Source: Candidatus Saccharimonadota bacterium | GTDB lineage: Bacteria; Patescibacteriota; Saccharimonadia; Saccharimonadales; Saccharimonadaceae | NCBI GenBank assembly: GCA_024682595.1 | Contig: JAIKZA010000009.1 | Span: forward strand, 1-42,739 | DNA length: 42,739 nucleotides | Direction: 5' to 3' | Shown here: positions 16,926 through 23,974 of the stretch, piece after piece | Position numbering within the stretch: position 1 is the stretch's first letter | How the letters are laid out: each line of letters opens with the position of its first letter | Translations under genes and position numbers: made by a program | The notes under the pieces: generated by a model | The model's input: the letters and a program-made list of their open reading frames with translations, nothing else | The model's database searches: none | Told to the model about the DNA's origin: nothing

Positions 16926-17791
16926 TGAAAAAGCATAAGAAAGCCTTCACTGTTATTGAATTCTTGCTTGCAATGACAGTATTGTCGGTAATGTTGATGG
17001 GTATTGTCACGTTAACGATGCGAATCTTGGAAATCTATCGTAAGGGTCTTGCTCTTCGCGCGATTAATGCTACTGGGCGAGACATCCTAAATGACCTTTC
17101 GCGTTCTGTTGGCGGATCTCCAATCGTTGAGAATATCAACCCAGTTCCATCATCTGGCAGTAACGATATCCGTTGGTATGATATCAAGAAAGTTTATCGC
17201 AATTACTACAATGAAAAGATATCGTCTTCCGACGTAACCAACAATAAGAAAGTCCAAATCGGTGGCGTCTTCTGTACAGGGTCGTATTCATATGTTTGGA
17301 ATACTGCCCCGGCTATCGAACAATACCGCAAGAATCCAAACAATAAAAACAACCTGTTTACTATTGAGGGTAAAGTGTACAAACTTGCGCGTTTTCCTGA
17401 TACCGATCGTGCAGCTTGCGAGCGCGTCAATGCGAATAGTGATGATCTTAAAACTACACACATTACAAATGATATCGATAGTAGAGATGTAGTAAGCCTG
17501 ATTTCCGACGACGAATCCGACTTGGCGCTTTATGACTTTGTAGTGTTGCCTGCTACGCAAAACGCGAAAACTGGTCAAATATTCTACTCCGGATCGTTTA
17601 TTCTGGCGACCATGCGTGGCGGCGTGAATGTTTTGACGAATGGAGATTATTGCACTGGTACGGAACAAATGTATAACTCCGAGGTAGAAGCGGTTGATCA
17701 AGATTTTAATTATTGTGCAGTTAATAAATTTAATTTTGCGGTACGCGCCACGGGGGAGACGAGTAACGTGGACCAATATGGAGAGAGGTAA
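16925..17791 (+). CDS. Type IV pilin-like (minor pseudopilin) protein 3
   Basis: A 288-residue prepilin-like protein with leader MKKHKKA followed by FTVIEFLLAMTVLSVMLMGIVTLTMRILEIY. Glu is at +5. The -1 residue is Ala instead of the nearly invariant Gly, which is tolerated in some prepilins but unusual. The extracytoplasmic domain contains several cysteines (VFCTGSYS, GDYCTGTEQ, FNYCAVNKFNF). It overlaps gene 2 by one base. The next gene begins two bases after its stop. Confidence 0.78.
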   Translation: MKKHKKAFTVIEFLLAMTVLSVMLMGIVTLTMRILEIYRKGLALRAINATGRDILNDLSRSVGGSPIVENINPVPSSGSNDIRWYDIKKVYRNYYNEKISSSDVTNNKKVQIGGVFCTGSYSYVWNTAPAIEQYRKNPNNKNNLFTIEGKVYKLARFPDTDRAACERVNANSDDLKTTHITNDIDSRDVVSLISDDESDLALYDFVVLPATQNAKTGQIFYSGSFILATMRGGVNVLTNGDYCTGTEQMYNSEVEAVDQDFNYCAVNKFNFAVRATGETSNVDQYGER

Positions 17792-17792
17792 C

Positions 17793-19307
17793 ATGTCGAA
17801 TATTCAAAACAAAACTAAAAAAGGCGCTGCCGCGATCTATGTCGTCATTTTTACGGCAACTCTTTTGAGCATTATTGCACTTAGCTTTATTCGATTGATG
17901 CTATCTGAGAGTGGGCGTACAACTAACTATAGTCTTTCTCAGTCAGCCTACAACTCCGCACTAGCTGGTATCGAGGATGCAAAGATTGTTCTGCTTCGTT
18001 ATCAAAACTGCGTCAATAACGGCGGCAATACGCTTGTAGTGAATGGTGCATCTATTGATTGTAAAAAGTATGTTGAAGCTTTTACCAATAATGCTAAAGA
18101 AACCTCTCAAGACTGTGACATTATTAGCAAGATTCTTGGCTACAATACAGAAAACCACGAAACGCTAATTCGGACAAAGAGTGACAGTAATAACGTTACT
18201 GGCTCCGCAAGAGAATTTGACCAGGCATATACCTGCGTTAAAATATCTCAGAAGAGCAGAAACTATATCACTACTCTAACGAAGAATTATCCAACCAAGA
18301 TGGTACCGATTCGTACCGAATCGGCGGAGGCTACTAACAGTATAAATCGTATTGTGTTGAGCTGGTTTAGTCGTAAGGATCTTACTACTGCGAGCAATAA
18401 CTCTGGCAACATTAAGCCCGAATTTCATGCATTTAATAGTAATCCAGAGATGAAAGGTGCCCTAAAGACAAACAATAGATTCCTGAGTAATATTCCAGAT
18501 TATCAAAATACTTTCACGAATAAGCCATCGGTGCCGTCAACGATTCAGGCTACCTTAATCCAAACGGCGACGAGCTTTAAACTGAGTCAGTTCTATTCTG
18601 CCGAGAAAGATGGTAGTATCTATCGTTCTAATAGGGGTTCAATCACGCTTCGTCCGACTACTCAAAATCTTTATGGTATCACAAAAGAACAATACTCCAA
18701 CCACATTGGTACAACTTCGGCCTCCGTCTTTGCGACATCGGCCCTAAAGTCACAGAACACCCCGCTTGATGTGCATTGTATTCTTCGAGATAACGTAGAT
18801 GTCGCAAGTGGATATGCCTGTAATGCGGATATTCCAATCCCACGTCCTCGCAAATCGGTCGTTGCTAGTGAGGGCGACGCGCGTAACTACACGACTTTCT
18901 TCTTAGTTTTAAATCTGCCGTATGGTGAGCCAGAAACTGAAGTTAATGTCGAGCTACGTAACTGTATTAATGATTCTGATACGATATATGTAGACAGGAA
19001 GAACACCGACGATTCTGGTTGCAAAGCAGTAGAGTTTGCTTACGTGCAGCCAACTGTGGACGCTACTGGTCGCGCAAACGACCTATTCCGCCGCATAGAA
19101 GCTCGCATTGAGCTAGTCGATACCTACTTCCCAATTGCTAACTATGCCTTAGCGGTGAATGATCCTGATGATAACGAAGACTACGTGAAGAAAGATTTCT
19201 ATGTGACTCGCAACTGCCTCCGCAGTGAGACTACCTGGGACAGTACTACGCAAGCTGTTACCTATACGAATGGGGCATCTTGCAAGAACGCCGCCGATCG
19301 CTCATAA
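17793..19307 (+). CDS. PilX-like pilus assembly protein
   Basis: A 504-residue protein with one N-terminal membrane segment after KKGAAAIYVVIFTATLLSIIALSFIRLMLSESGR, then SAYNSALAGIEDAKIVL. This resembles PilX-type proteins of pseudopilin operons, which lack the Glu+5 prepilin motif but share the N-terminal helix and an SQ.A...A.AGIE-like stretch. The rest is a large extracytoplasmic domain with many cysteines. The track start at 17694 lies inside gene 3; GGAGAGAGG just upstream of ATG 17793 decides the start. It is the last gene of the operon and is followed by a strong terminator. Confidence 0.72.
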   Translation: MSNIQNKTKKGAAAIYVVIFTATLLSIIALSFIRLMLSESGRTTNYSLSQSAYNSALAGIEDAKIVLLRYQNCVNNGGNTLVVNGASIDCKKYVEAFTNNAKETSQDCDIISKILGYNTENHETLIRTKSDSNNVTGSAREFDQAYTCVKISQKSRNYITTLTKNYPTKMVPIRTESAEATNSINRIVLSWFSRKDLTTASNNSGNIKPEFHAFNSNPEMKGALKTNNRFLSNIPDYQNTFTNKPSVPSTIQATLIQTATSFKLSQFYSAEKDGSIYRSNRGSITLRPTTQNLYGITKEQYSNHIGTTSASVFATSALKSQNTPLDVHCILRDNVDVASGYACNADIPIPRPRKSVVASEGDARNYTTFFLVLNLPYGEPETEVNVELRNCINDSDTIYVDRKNTDDSGCKAVEFAYVQPTVDATGRANDLFRRIEARIELVDTYFPIANYALAVNDPDDNEDYVKKDFYVTRNCLRSETTWDSTTQAVTYTNGASCKNAADRS

Positions 19308-19310
19308 CCA

Positions 19311-19341
19311 AAAACTCACCTCCAAAAGAGGTGAGTTTTTT
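19311..19341 (+). terminator. Terminator of the pseudopilin operon
   Basis: A 12-base-pair stem AAAACTCACCTC / GAGGTGAGTTTT with loop CAAAA runs straight into TTT. It is strong and shortly after the stop. Confidence 0.9.
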
Positions 19342-19355
19342 AAAGCCGAATAACA

Positions 19356-19442
19356 TGGTGCCCGCGACTGGAGTTGAACCAGCACGCCCGTGAGGGCACT
19401 AGCACCTGAAGCTAGCGCGTCTGCCAATTCCGCCACGCGGGC
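19356..19442 (-). tRNA. tRNA-Leu (CAG)
   Basis: An 87-base class II tRNA on the minus strand with acceptor stem GCCCGCG/CGCGGGC and encoded CCA. The anticodon loop TTCAGGT sits in a CTAGC/GCTAG stem, giving anticodon CAG for CUG. A long variable arm (TGCCCTCACGGGCG) and GGTTCAACTCC T-loop are present, as expected for tRNA-Leu. Confidence 0.95.
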
Positions 19443-19450
19443 ATGGCTAT

Positions 19451-19478
19451 ATTTTATCACTAATCAGGGGCGCGTCAA
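19451..19478 (-). promoter_or_regulatory. Promoter of tRNA-Leu
   Basis: On the minus strand TTGACG, a 16-base spacer and TGA-TAAAAT precede the tRNA 5' end by eight bases. Both boxes are good matches. Confidence 0.7.
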
Positions 19479-19497
19479 AATTGTATTGTATGGAAAA

Positions 19498-19517
19498 GCC
19501 GCAGCATGTGCTGCGGC
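19498..19517 (-). terminator. Hairpin terminator of the small membrane protein gene
   Basis: GCCGCAGCA / TGCTGCGGC is a perfect 9-bp stem with a two-base gap. Reading minus it is followed by TTTTCC, downstream of the gene at 19563-19976. Confidence 0.6.
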
Positions 19518-19562
19518 AGTGTATTTTTTGTATGGGTTCTGCGCTTATGTTGCGTTATTCGA

Positions 19563-19976
19563 CTACTCGGCCGATTCAGCCTCCATCTGGCCTGACGGGC
19601 AGATGAGAACGGCTCTGCCTACGCAGCTGCTTACTACGCTGACGGTAGCATCTTTGGAGTACGCGGATGCGTCTCCTGTGTGCGGAATCTTTCCCAGGTC
19701 ATACTTCTTCGTCTTGCCGTTTTCTACGTCGATTACTACAATCGTGTCGTCTTTGGAGAAGACGACTTCGTAATCGTTTGTAGTATTAGGCAGAAGCTGC
19801 GGCGCAATCATTAAATCGATCGCCGCGAGAAGCACCAGACCGAAGGCCACGCACCTGAAGGTGTTGGCCTGCTTCGGTACCTCTTTCAGCCTGAAGCTGT
19901 AGGCAAATGCGGCGCAAGCCACTAAGCATAAAGCAATCGGTGCAACCCATACGAAAATTGTAGAAATAGCGCTCAT
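19563..19976 (-). CDS. Small two-helix membrane protein, unknown function
   Basis: A 137-residue protein I do not recognise. Two membrane helices (about residues 5-27, TIFVWVAPIALCLVACAAFAY, and 42-62, CVAFGLVLLAAIDLMIAPQLL) are followed by a soluble domain of about 75 residues (YEVVFSKDDTIVVIDVENGKTKKYDLGKI). The track start at 20054 is too early; a GGGGGG Shine-Dalgarno eight bases before ATG 19976 decides it. It has its own promoter (TTGACC-17-TAGTAT), a leader of about 60 bases and its own terminator. Codon choice looks somewhat richer in G and C than its neighbours, possibly indicating an accessory gene. Confidence 0.6.
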   Translation of the reverse strand: MSAISTIFVWVAPIALCLVACAAFAYSFRLKEVPKQANTFRCVAFGLVLLAAIDLMIAPQLLPNTTNDYEVVFSKDDTIVVIDVENGKTKKYDLGKIPHTGDASAYSKDATVSVVSSCVGRAVLICPSGQMEAESAE

Positions 19977-20044
19977 ACATTTTCCCCCCTGAGCGTTTGC
20001 ATTGGCTGTCTTTCGCACTATGCTCAGACTAATCCAACAAACAT

Positions 20045-20073
20045 ATACTAACATCGATTTTTGCAGAGGTCAA
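20045..20073 (-). promoter_or_regulatory. Promoter of the small membrane protein gene
   Basis: On the minus strand TTGACC, a 17-base spacer ending in TGT, then TAGTAT. The leader to ATG 19976 is about 60 bases and contains CTGAGC/GCTCAG arms, the second abutting the Shine-Dalgarno. Confidence 0.65.
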
Positions 20074-20109
20074 GTATCTTTTATAAAATATTTTCACCGA
20101 GATGAACTG

Positions 20110-20118
20110 TGGTAAAAT
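20110..20118 (+). promoter_or_regulatory. Extended -10 of rnhA (leaderless type)
   Basis: TGGTAAAAT ends eight bases before the rnhA ATG. No Shine-Dalgarno lies between. Confidence 0.6.
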
Positions 20119-20126
20119 AAAGGCAT

Positions 20127-20543
20127 ATGGCACACTATTATACAGATGGTAGCGCAAGTCCGAATCCAGGCCCTGGTGGCTATGCTGTTATTCTTGATGG
20201 TCAACCTGTCGCTCTTGGCCGGGAAGGGGATTCCACTAATATTCGTATGGAAGCTCAAGCTCTCATTACTGCCTATAAAATTGCCAAACCAGGCGACACT
20301 ATATCAACCGATAGCGAATTTTGGGTTAATGTAGTTACAAAATGGGCGCCCAACTGGCAGAAAAACGGGTGGAAAAAGAAAACAGGCGAGATTAAAAATC
20401 TCGAGCTCGTTCAAGAACTATATGCTTTATATCTTGACAATCCCGACGTAGTCCTAGAATGGACGCGTGGTCATGTCGGGACAAAAGGAAATGAAAGCGC
20501 AGACGAATGGGCAAACAAAGCCCGCGAAGGAGCAACTCTATGA
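20127..20543 (+). CDS. rnhA: Ribonuclease H (type I)
   Basis: RNase HI, 138 residues, cleaves the RNA strand of RNA-DNA hybrids. The four catalytic acidic residues lie in YTDGSASPNPGPGG (Asp), NIRMEAQAL (Glu), STDSEFWVN (Asp) and GHVGTKGNESADEWA (His and the final Asp). Length is close to E. coli RNase HI (155). The stop TGA overlaps the next ATG (ATGA), coupling it to the CYTH gene. Confidence 0.95.
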   Translation: MAHYYTDGSASPNPGPGGYAVILDGQPVALGREGDSTNIRMEAQALITAYKIAKPGDTISTDSEFWVNVVTKWAPNWQKNGWKKKTGEIKNLELVQELYALYLDNPDVVLEWTRGHVGTKGNESADEWANKAREGATL

Positions 20544-21103
20544 AAAAATCTATCGTAAAAATGAAGCTGCAGAGCCGCGCCGACTTTATACAGACGCTTG
20601 AGGAAATAAATTTTAAGTTTTCGGAAGCGTATTGGCAGCACGATCGTGTTTTTGTTCCGAAAAACTACGCTCGTGATAAATCTATGCCACGCCTATCGCT
20701 GAGAACTATCGTAAAAGCGCCAGACAAAACTATTTATGCGCTTGTATTGCGCCGCCATTTCGAAGATAAGCACCTAGATATCGTTAATTCTACGGTAGTA
20801 AAAGATTATACGGAAGCCGCCCATATCGTTTATCAGCTAGGATATGAGCTCAAGTACGAAGTTAGCCGCCGTAGGGAAGAGCTAAATATGGGTGACACTA
20901 TTAGTATATATATTGACAAAATTGACGGGCTGCCAGGTTATTATGGTCGCATAGAATCGAACCTCAGTGACAGCGATGATCCAGAAGAAGCATTTGATGA
21001 CTTAGTTGAAACTTTCCGAGTTCTAAAGGTGAAAGGCAAGCCAATCGAGCAAAGCTACGGCGAATTACTCGAGTCATCGGAACACGATACAATTGCAGGA
21101 TAA
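20540..21103 (+). CDS. CYTH-domain protein
   Basis: A 187-residue protein resembling the CYTH (class IV adenylate cyclase / thiamine triphosphatase) superfamily, triphosphate-binding beta tunnels that need divalent metal. Visible are a basic strand (LSLRTIVKAPDKTIYALVLRR), LGYELKYEVSRRREEL, and ISIYIDKIDGLPGYYGRIES, matching the K..R..y and D.i.gLG.f.EiE parts of CYTH proteins. The N-terminal ExExK signature is not clear (KSIVKMKLQ), so the substrate cannot be given. The track start at 20507 lies inside rnhA; GGAG eight bases upstream supports ATG 20540. Confidence 0.65.
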   Translation: MKKSIVKMKLQSRADFIQTLEEINFKFSEAYWQHDRVFVPKNYARDKSMPRLSLRTIVKAPDKTIYALVLRRHFEDKHLDIVNSTVVKDYTEAAHIVYQLGYELKYEVSRRREELNMGDTISIYIDKIDGLPGYYGRIESNLSDSDDPEEAFDDLVETFRVLKVKGKPIEQSYGELLESSEHDTIAG

Positions 21104-21133
21104 AAAATCTCCGTCAATAAGACGGAGATTTTT
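21104..21133. terminator. Bidirectional terminator, CYTH gene / rpsT
   Basis: AAAATCTCCGTC / GACGGAGATTTT with loop AATAA has T-runs on both strands. It lies between two convergent genes. Confidence 0.85.
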
Positions 21134-21148
21134 AAGGCTTAAGTATTT

Positions 21149-21553
21149 TTATTTTTCGGCCGCTTTCTTTGTAGTAGTTTTCTTTGCGGTTGCTTTTTTG
21201 GCTGGAGCCTTTTTTGCGACAGTTTTCTTGGTAGTAGTCTTAGCGGCTGGTTTTTCGGCTACTTTTGTCTCTGCTTTTGGCGCGGTAGCCTTTTTGCTGG
21301 CAGCTATCTTTACATTGTGCTCTTTTGCCCATTTTGCAAGGTTTGCCTTGCGGCGGCTAGCAGTATTTTTCTTCATCAAGCCTTTTTTAACGGCTTTGTC
21401 ATACTCTGATTGGACGATTGCCATTTTTTCGGCGGTTGGTTTATTGCGGAAATCCTTCAATGCATTACGGATAACCTTTTTGGTCGCTTGATTGTTGTTG
21501 CGACGCTTAACAGCTTGGCGCGCAGCCTTCTTCGCGGATTTGATAATCGGCAT
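21149..21553 (-). CDS. rpsT: Ribosomal protein bS20 with lysine/alanine-rich tail
   Basis: bS20 of the small subunit, 134 residues against the usual 85-90. Residues 1-85 (MPIIKSAKKAARQAVKRRNNNQATKK ... GLMKKNTASRRKANLAKW) are a normal S20. The last 45 or so form a tail of AKKTTTKK / KKAPAKKATAKK repeats, like histone H1 or bacterial Hc1-type DNA-binding tails. The promoter TTTACA-17-TATAAT is near consensus, with a leader of about 35 bases and AAGGA. It is divergent from the DHH-like gene. The plus-strand ORF at 21093-21491 is only the shadow of the repeats. Confidence 0.93.
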   Translation of the reverse strand: MPIIKSAKKAARQAVKRRNNNQATKKVIRNALKDFRNKPTAEKMAIVQSEYDKAVKKGLMKKNTASRRKANLAKWAKEHNVKIAASKKATAPKAETKVAEKPAAKTTTKKTVAKKAPAKKATAKKTTTKKAAEK

Positions 21554-21594
21554 TTAATTCTTTTTCCTTAAAATTATTATTTCGATTAATGTAT

Positions 21595-21623
21595 ATTATA
21601 TTCTAAAATTTGCAAATTGTAAA
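21595..21623 (-). promoter_or_regulatory. Promoter of rpsT
   Basis: On the minus strand TTTACA, 17 bases, TATAAT. This is one of the closest matches to the sigma-70 consensus in the window. Confidence 0.75.
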
Positions 21624-21643
21624 GTGTAGATATGATTTAATAC

Positions 21644-21672
21644 TTGCAATTAGAAAAAGTTTATGCTAAACT
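21644..21672 (+). promoter_or_regulatory. Promoter of the DHH-like gene
   Basis: TTGCAA, 17 bases ending TGC, TAAACT. The leader to ATG 21712 is about 33 bases. Confidence 0.65.
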
Positions 21673-21711
21673 GAATCTGATAAAGGTCAAAAATAAACAG
21701 AAAAAATAAAA

Positions 21712-23832
21712 ATGCCAAATACTAATACTCAGCCAAAAGCGAGCGGTAGCATCATATCTCAAGTGGCGGAACGTATCCGTACGAGTGATAATGTACTAGT
21801 TGCTCTCTCCAAGGATCCGAGTGTCGACGAATTGTCCGCCGCCCTTGGACTTACGTTCATATTAGATAAAATCGGGAAGCATGCGACTGCAATCTTTTCA
21901 GGTTCCGTGCCGAATGCGATAGAGTTCCTTGAGCCAGAAAAAACTTTTGAGACAAATACTAATAGCTTACAAGATTTTATTATCGCCCTAGATAAAGAGA
22001 AGGCTGACCATTTACGGTATAAAATCGATGGCGATTACGTAAAGGTATTTATTACTCCTTATAAGACCACGATTGACGAAAAAGACATGGAGTTTAGCCA
22101 TGGCGACTATAATGTTGACCTTGTTATAGCCTTAAATGTGGCAAGTTCTGACGATTTAGATTCGGCTTTGACTGAGTATGGCCGAATTATGCACGATGCC
22201 AGTTCTATTAATATCTCTGCAAATGTGCCCGGAAAATTTGGCGATATAGAATGGGGCGATCCAGCCGCATCGTCCGTATCTGAAATGATATTTAGTCTTT
22301 CGCAAGAAATAAAAGAAAAAGACAAAGATATCATAGATAAATCCACTGCCACTGCATTATTGGCTGGTATTGTTGCTGCTACAAATCGTTTCTCAAACGA
22401 GCGCACGTCGCCAGATACAATGACTGCTGCCAGCAAACTAATGATGGCCGGTGCCGACCAGCAGCTGATTTCGTCAAGTATTCCCGTTGATATTCTAACT
22501 ACGGATGTCGTGGACGCGTCGGAGGATGCGAAGGAAGAGGCGGATTCATCTGATCAAACGAGCGAGGACGCTACGAAAGAAGAGCCGGCCGAGCTTGCCG
22601 ATCCAACTAACTTCAGCATAAAACACGAAGAACCAGTAGATAAGCCGGCAGAAATCGAGCAGCCTGTGCCGAAAGTTAAAGCTATACCAAAAAATGAAGC
22701 CGCGCCAAAGGTTAAAGCTGAATTACGAACTAAGGCGGAATCAAAAGAAGAGACTGAAAAAGAAGAGGTTGAAAAAGAACAGGGTTCTATTGAGGAACCG
22801 GCTCCTGTAGCAGAAGAAGTAGCTGAAGAGCCAGTGAGGGCCGACTCTGAACCAGAACCAGAAGATAGTAAATCCGTCGACATAGAACCGGCGCCAATAG
22901 ATTCTCAGATTCCCGATTTAGAGCCCGTGACCTCGCCGACTAAACCGTCGCCAGAGCCAATTCCAGAACCAGTAGAAATGCCAATTCCAGCCCCAGCCCC
23001 ACAGCCAGAACCCGAACCGGAGCCAGCCGAACAATCCGTAGAACCTCCAATTACTCCAATAGCGCCAGCAGAGCCAGAGCCACAAATTACGCTCGCCGCA
23101 GACGCGCCAATAGCAACCCCAGAAGAGCAAGCTAAGGCTACCGCCGAGCTCGAACAGCTAGTCTCGGAACCAAAGATGTCTGGAGCTGTTGATGAATCTG
23201 TGATGGCAGAGCTTCAATCTACTCATGCTAAGAAAAATATAACACCGCCAGGTGAAGCACTTGGACCACCGGAGACACCTAAAGACTACGCCTCGTTGAT
23301 GGAGACGGAACTGTCGAAGGAGTCATTGCCACCTACGCCAATTTCTGCCACTCTCGATGAGGGTGAACCATTAGTTGCCCCAGTGCCAAATGGCGTACTA
23401 TCGTCAGACGAGCCTGCCAAACAAGATGGACCTGCAAACGACGAAGAATCGGCGGTTAAAGAGCCACCAGTTTCGGAGGAAACGGTGAATAATGAATATG
23501 TTGATCCTCTTCCGATGCCAAATGCGGATTCTATATTACCGCCACCGCCAGCCCCATTTGATCTAAACGCCGCTCCGCTAGATGCTGCTGATGCGCCGAT
23601 GTCAAGCGCGCAAGAATATGCCAATCAAATTCAAAATGAATTAGGTGGCGGTACTGCTGACGAATCGGTGAATCTAGCTACCCCGATTACTTCTATGCCG
23701 GCCGTAGACGAGCAGGCTGCCGGTAATCCTAGTAGTGCTACACAAAACAATGTTGTCCCCCACAGTATTGGCGTAATGCCAGACCAAGTCTATCCTGCCG
23801 ACCCAAGCGCCTTTAGAATTCCAGGCATGTAG
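21712..23832 (+). CDS. Degenerate DHH-like domain protein with long Pro/Glu-rich tail
   Basis: A 706-residue protein. Residues 1-265 follow the outline of DHH-family phosphoesterases such as NrnA: VALSKDPSVDELSAALGLTFILDKIGKHATAIFSG at the position of the (H)NPDGDAIGS motif, YNVDLVIALNVASSDDL, and STATALLAGIVAATNRFSNERTSPDTMTAASKLMMAGAD, like the ALYTGIVTDTGxF region. The metal-binding residues look replaced (DPSVDE for NPDGDA; no DHH triad), so catalysis is doubtful. Residues 265-706 are acidic low complexity with PEPEPEP-type runs, probably an extended flexible region. No membrane helix is seen. The family assignment is an inference. Confidence 0.65.
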   Translation: MPNTNTQPKASGSIISQVAERIRTSDNVLVALSKDPSVDELSAALGLTFILDKIGKHATAIFSGSVPNAIEFLEPEKTFETNTNSLQDFIIALDKEKADHLRYKIDGDYVKVFITPYKTTIDEKDMEFSHGDYNVDLVIALNVASSDDLDSALTEYGRIMHDASSINISANVPGKFGDIEWGDPAASSVSEMIFSLSQEIKEKDKDIIDKSTATALLAGIVAATNRFSNERTSPDTMTAASKLMMAGADQQLISSSIPVDILTTDVVDASEDAKEEADSSDQTSEDATKEEPAELADPTNFSIKHEEPVDKPAEIEQPVPKVKAIPKNEAAPKVKAELRTKAESKEETEKEEVEKEQGSIEEPAPVAEEVAEEPVRADSEPEPEDSKSVDIEPAPIDSQIPDLEPVTSPTKPSPEPIPEPVEMPIPAPAPQPEPEPEPAEQSVEPPITPIAPAEPEPQITLAADAPIATPEEQAKATAELEQLVSEPKMSGAVDESVMAELQSTHAKKNITPPGEALGPPETPKDYASLMETELSKESLPPTPISATLDEGEPLVAPVPNGVLSSDEPAKQDGPANDEESAVKEPPVSEETVNNEYVDPLPMPNADSILPPPPAPFDLNAAPLDAADAPMSSAQEYANQIQNELGGGTADESVNLATPITSMPAVDEQAAGNPSSATQNNVVPHSIGVMPDQVYPADPSAFRIPGM

Positions 23833-23849
23833 CAAGATTGCTACTTCAA

Positions 23850-23876
23850 AAAGAGACTACGCGTGTAGTCTCTTTT
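23850..23876 (+). terminator. Terminator after the DHH-like gene
   Basis: AAAGAGACTAC / GTAGTCTCTTT with loop GCGT, followed by more T. A-rich on the left as well, so it may also act on tRNA-Pro transcription from the other side. Confidence 0.9.
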
Positions 23877-23895
23877 TTAGTATAAATACATTTCC

Positions 23896-23971
23896 TGGTC
23901 GGGGCGACCTGACTCGAACAGGCGACCTCGCAGTCCCGAACCGCGCGCGCTACCAACTGCGCCACGCCCCG
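23896..23971 (-). tRNA. tRNA-Pro (CGG)
   Basis: A 76-base tRNA on the minus strand, acceptor CGGGGCG/CGCCCCG, encoded CCA. The anticodon loop TTCGGGA in stem CGCGG/CTGCG gives anticodon CGG for CCG. It shares the D-arm block GGCGCAGTTGGTAGCGCGCG with the tRNA-Pro at 25584. Confidence 0.95.
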
Positions 23972-23974
23972 ACT

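Noticed and set aside
21093-21491. Plus-strand ORF of 132 codons with Phe/Ala/Val repeats
   Set aside because: It is the antisense of the AAK-rich rpsT tail and crosses a terminator.
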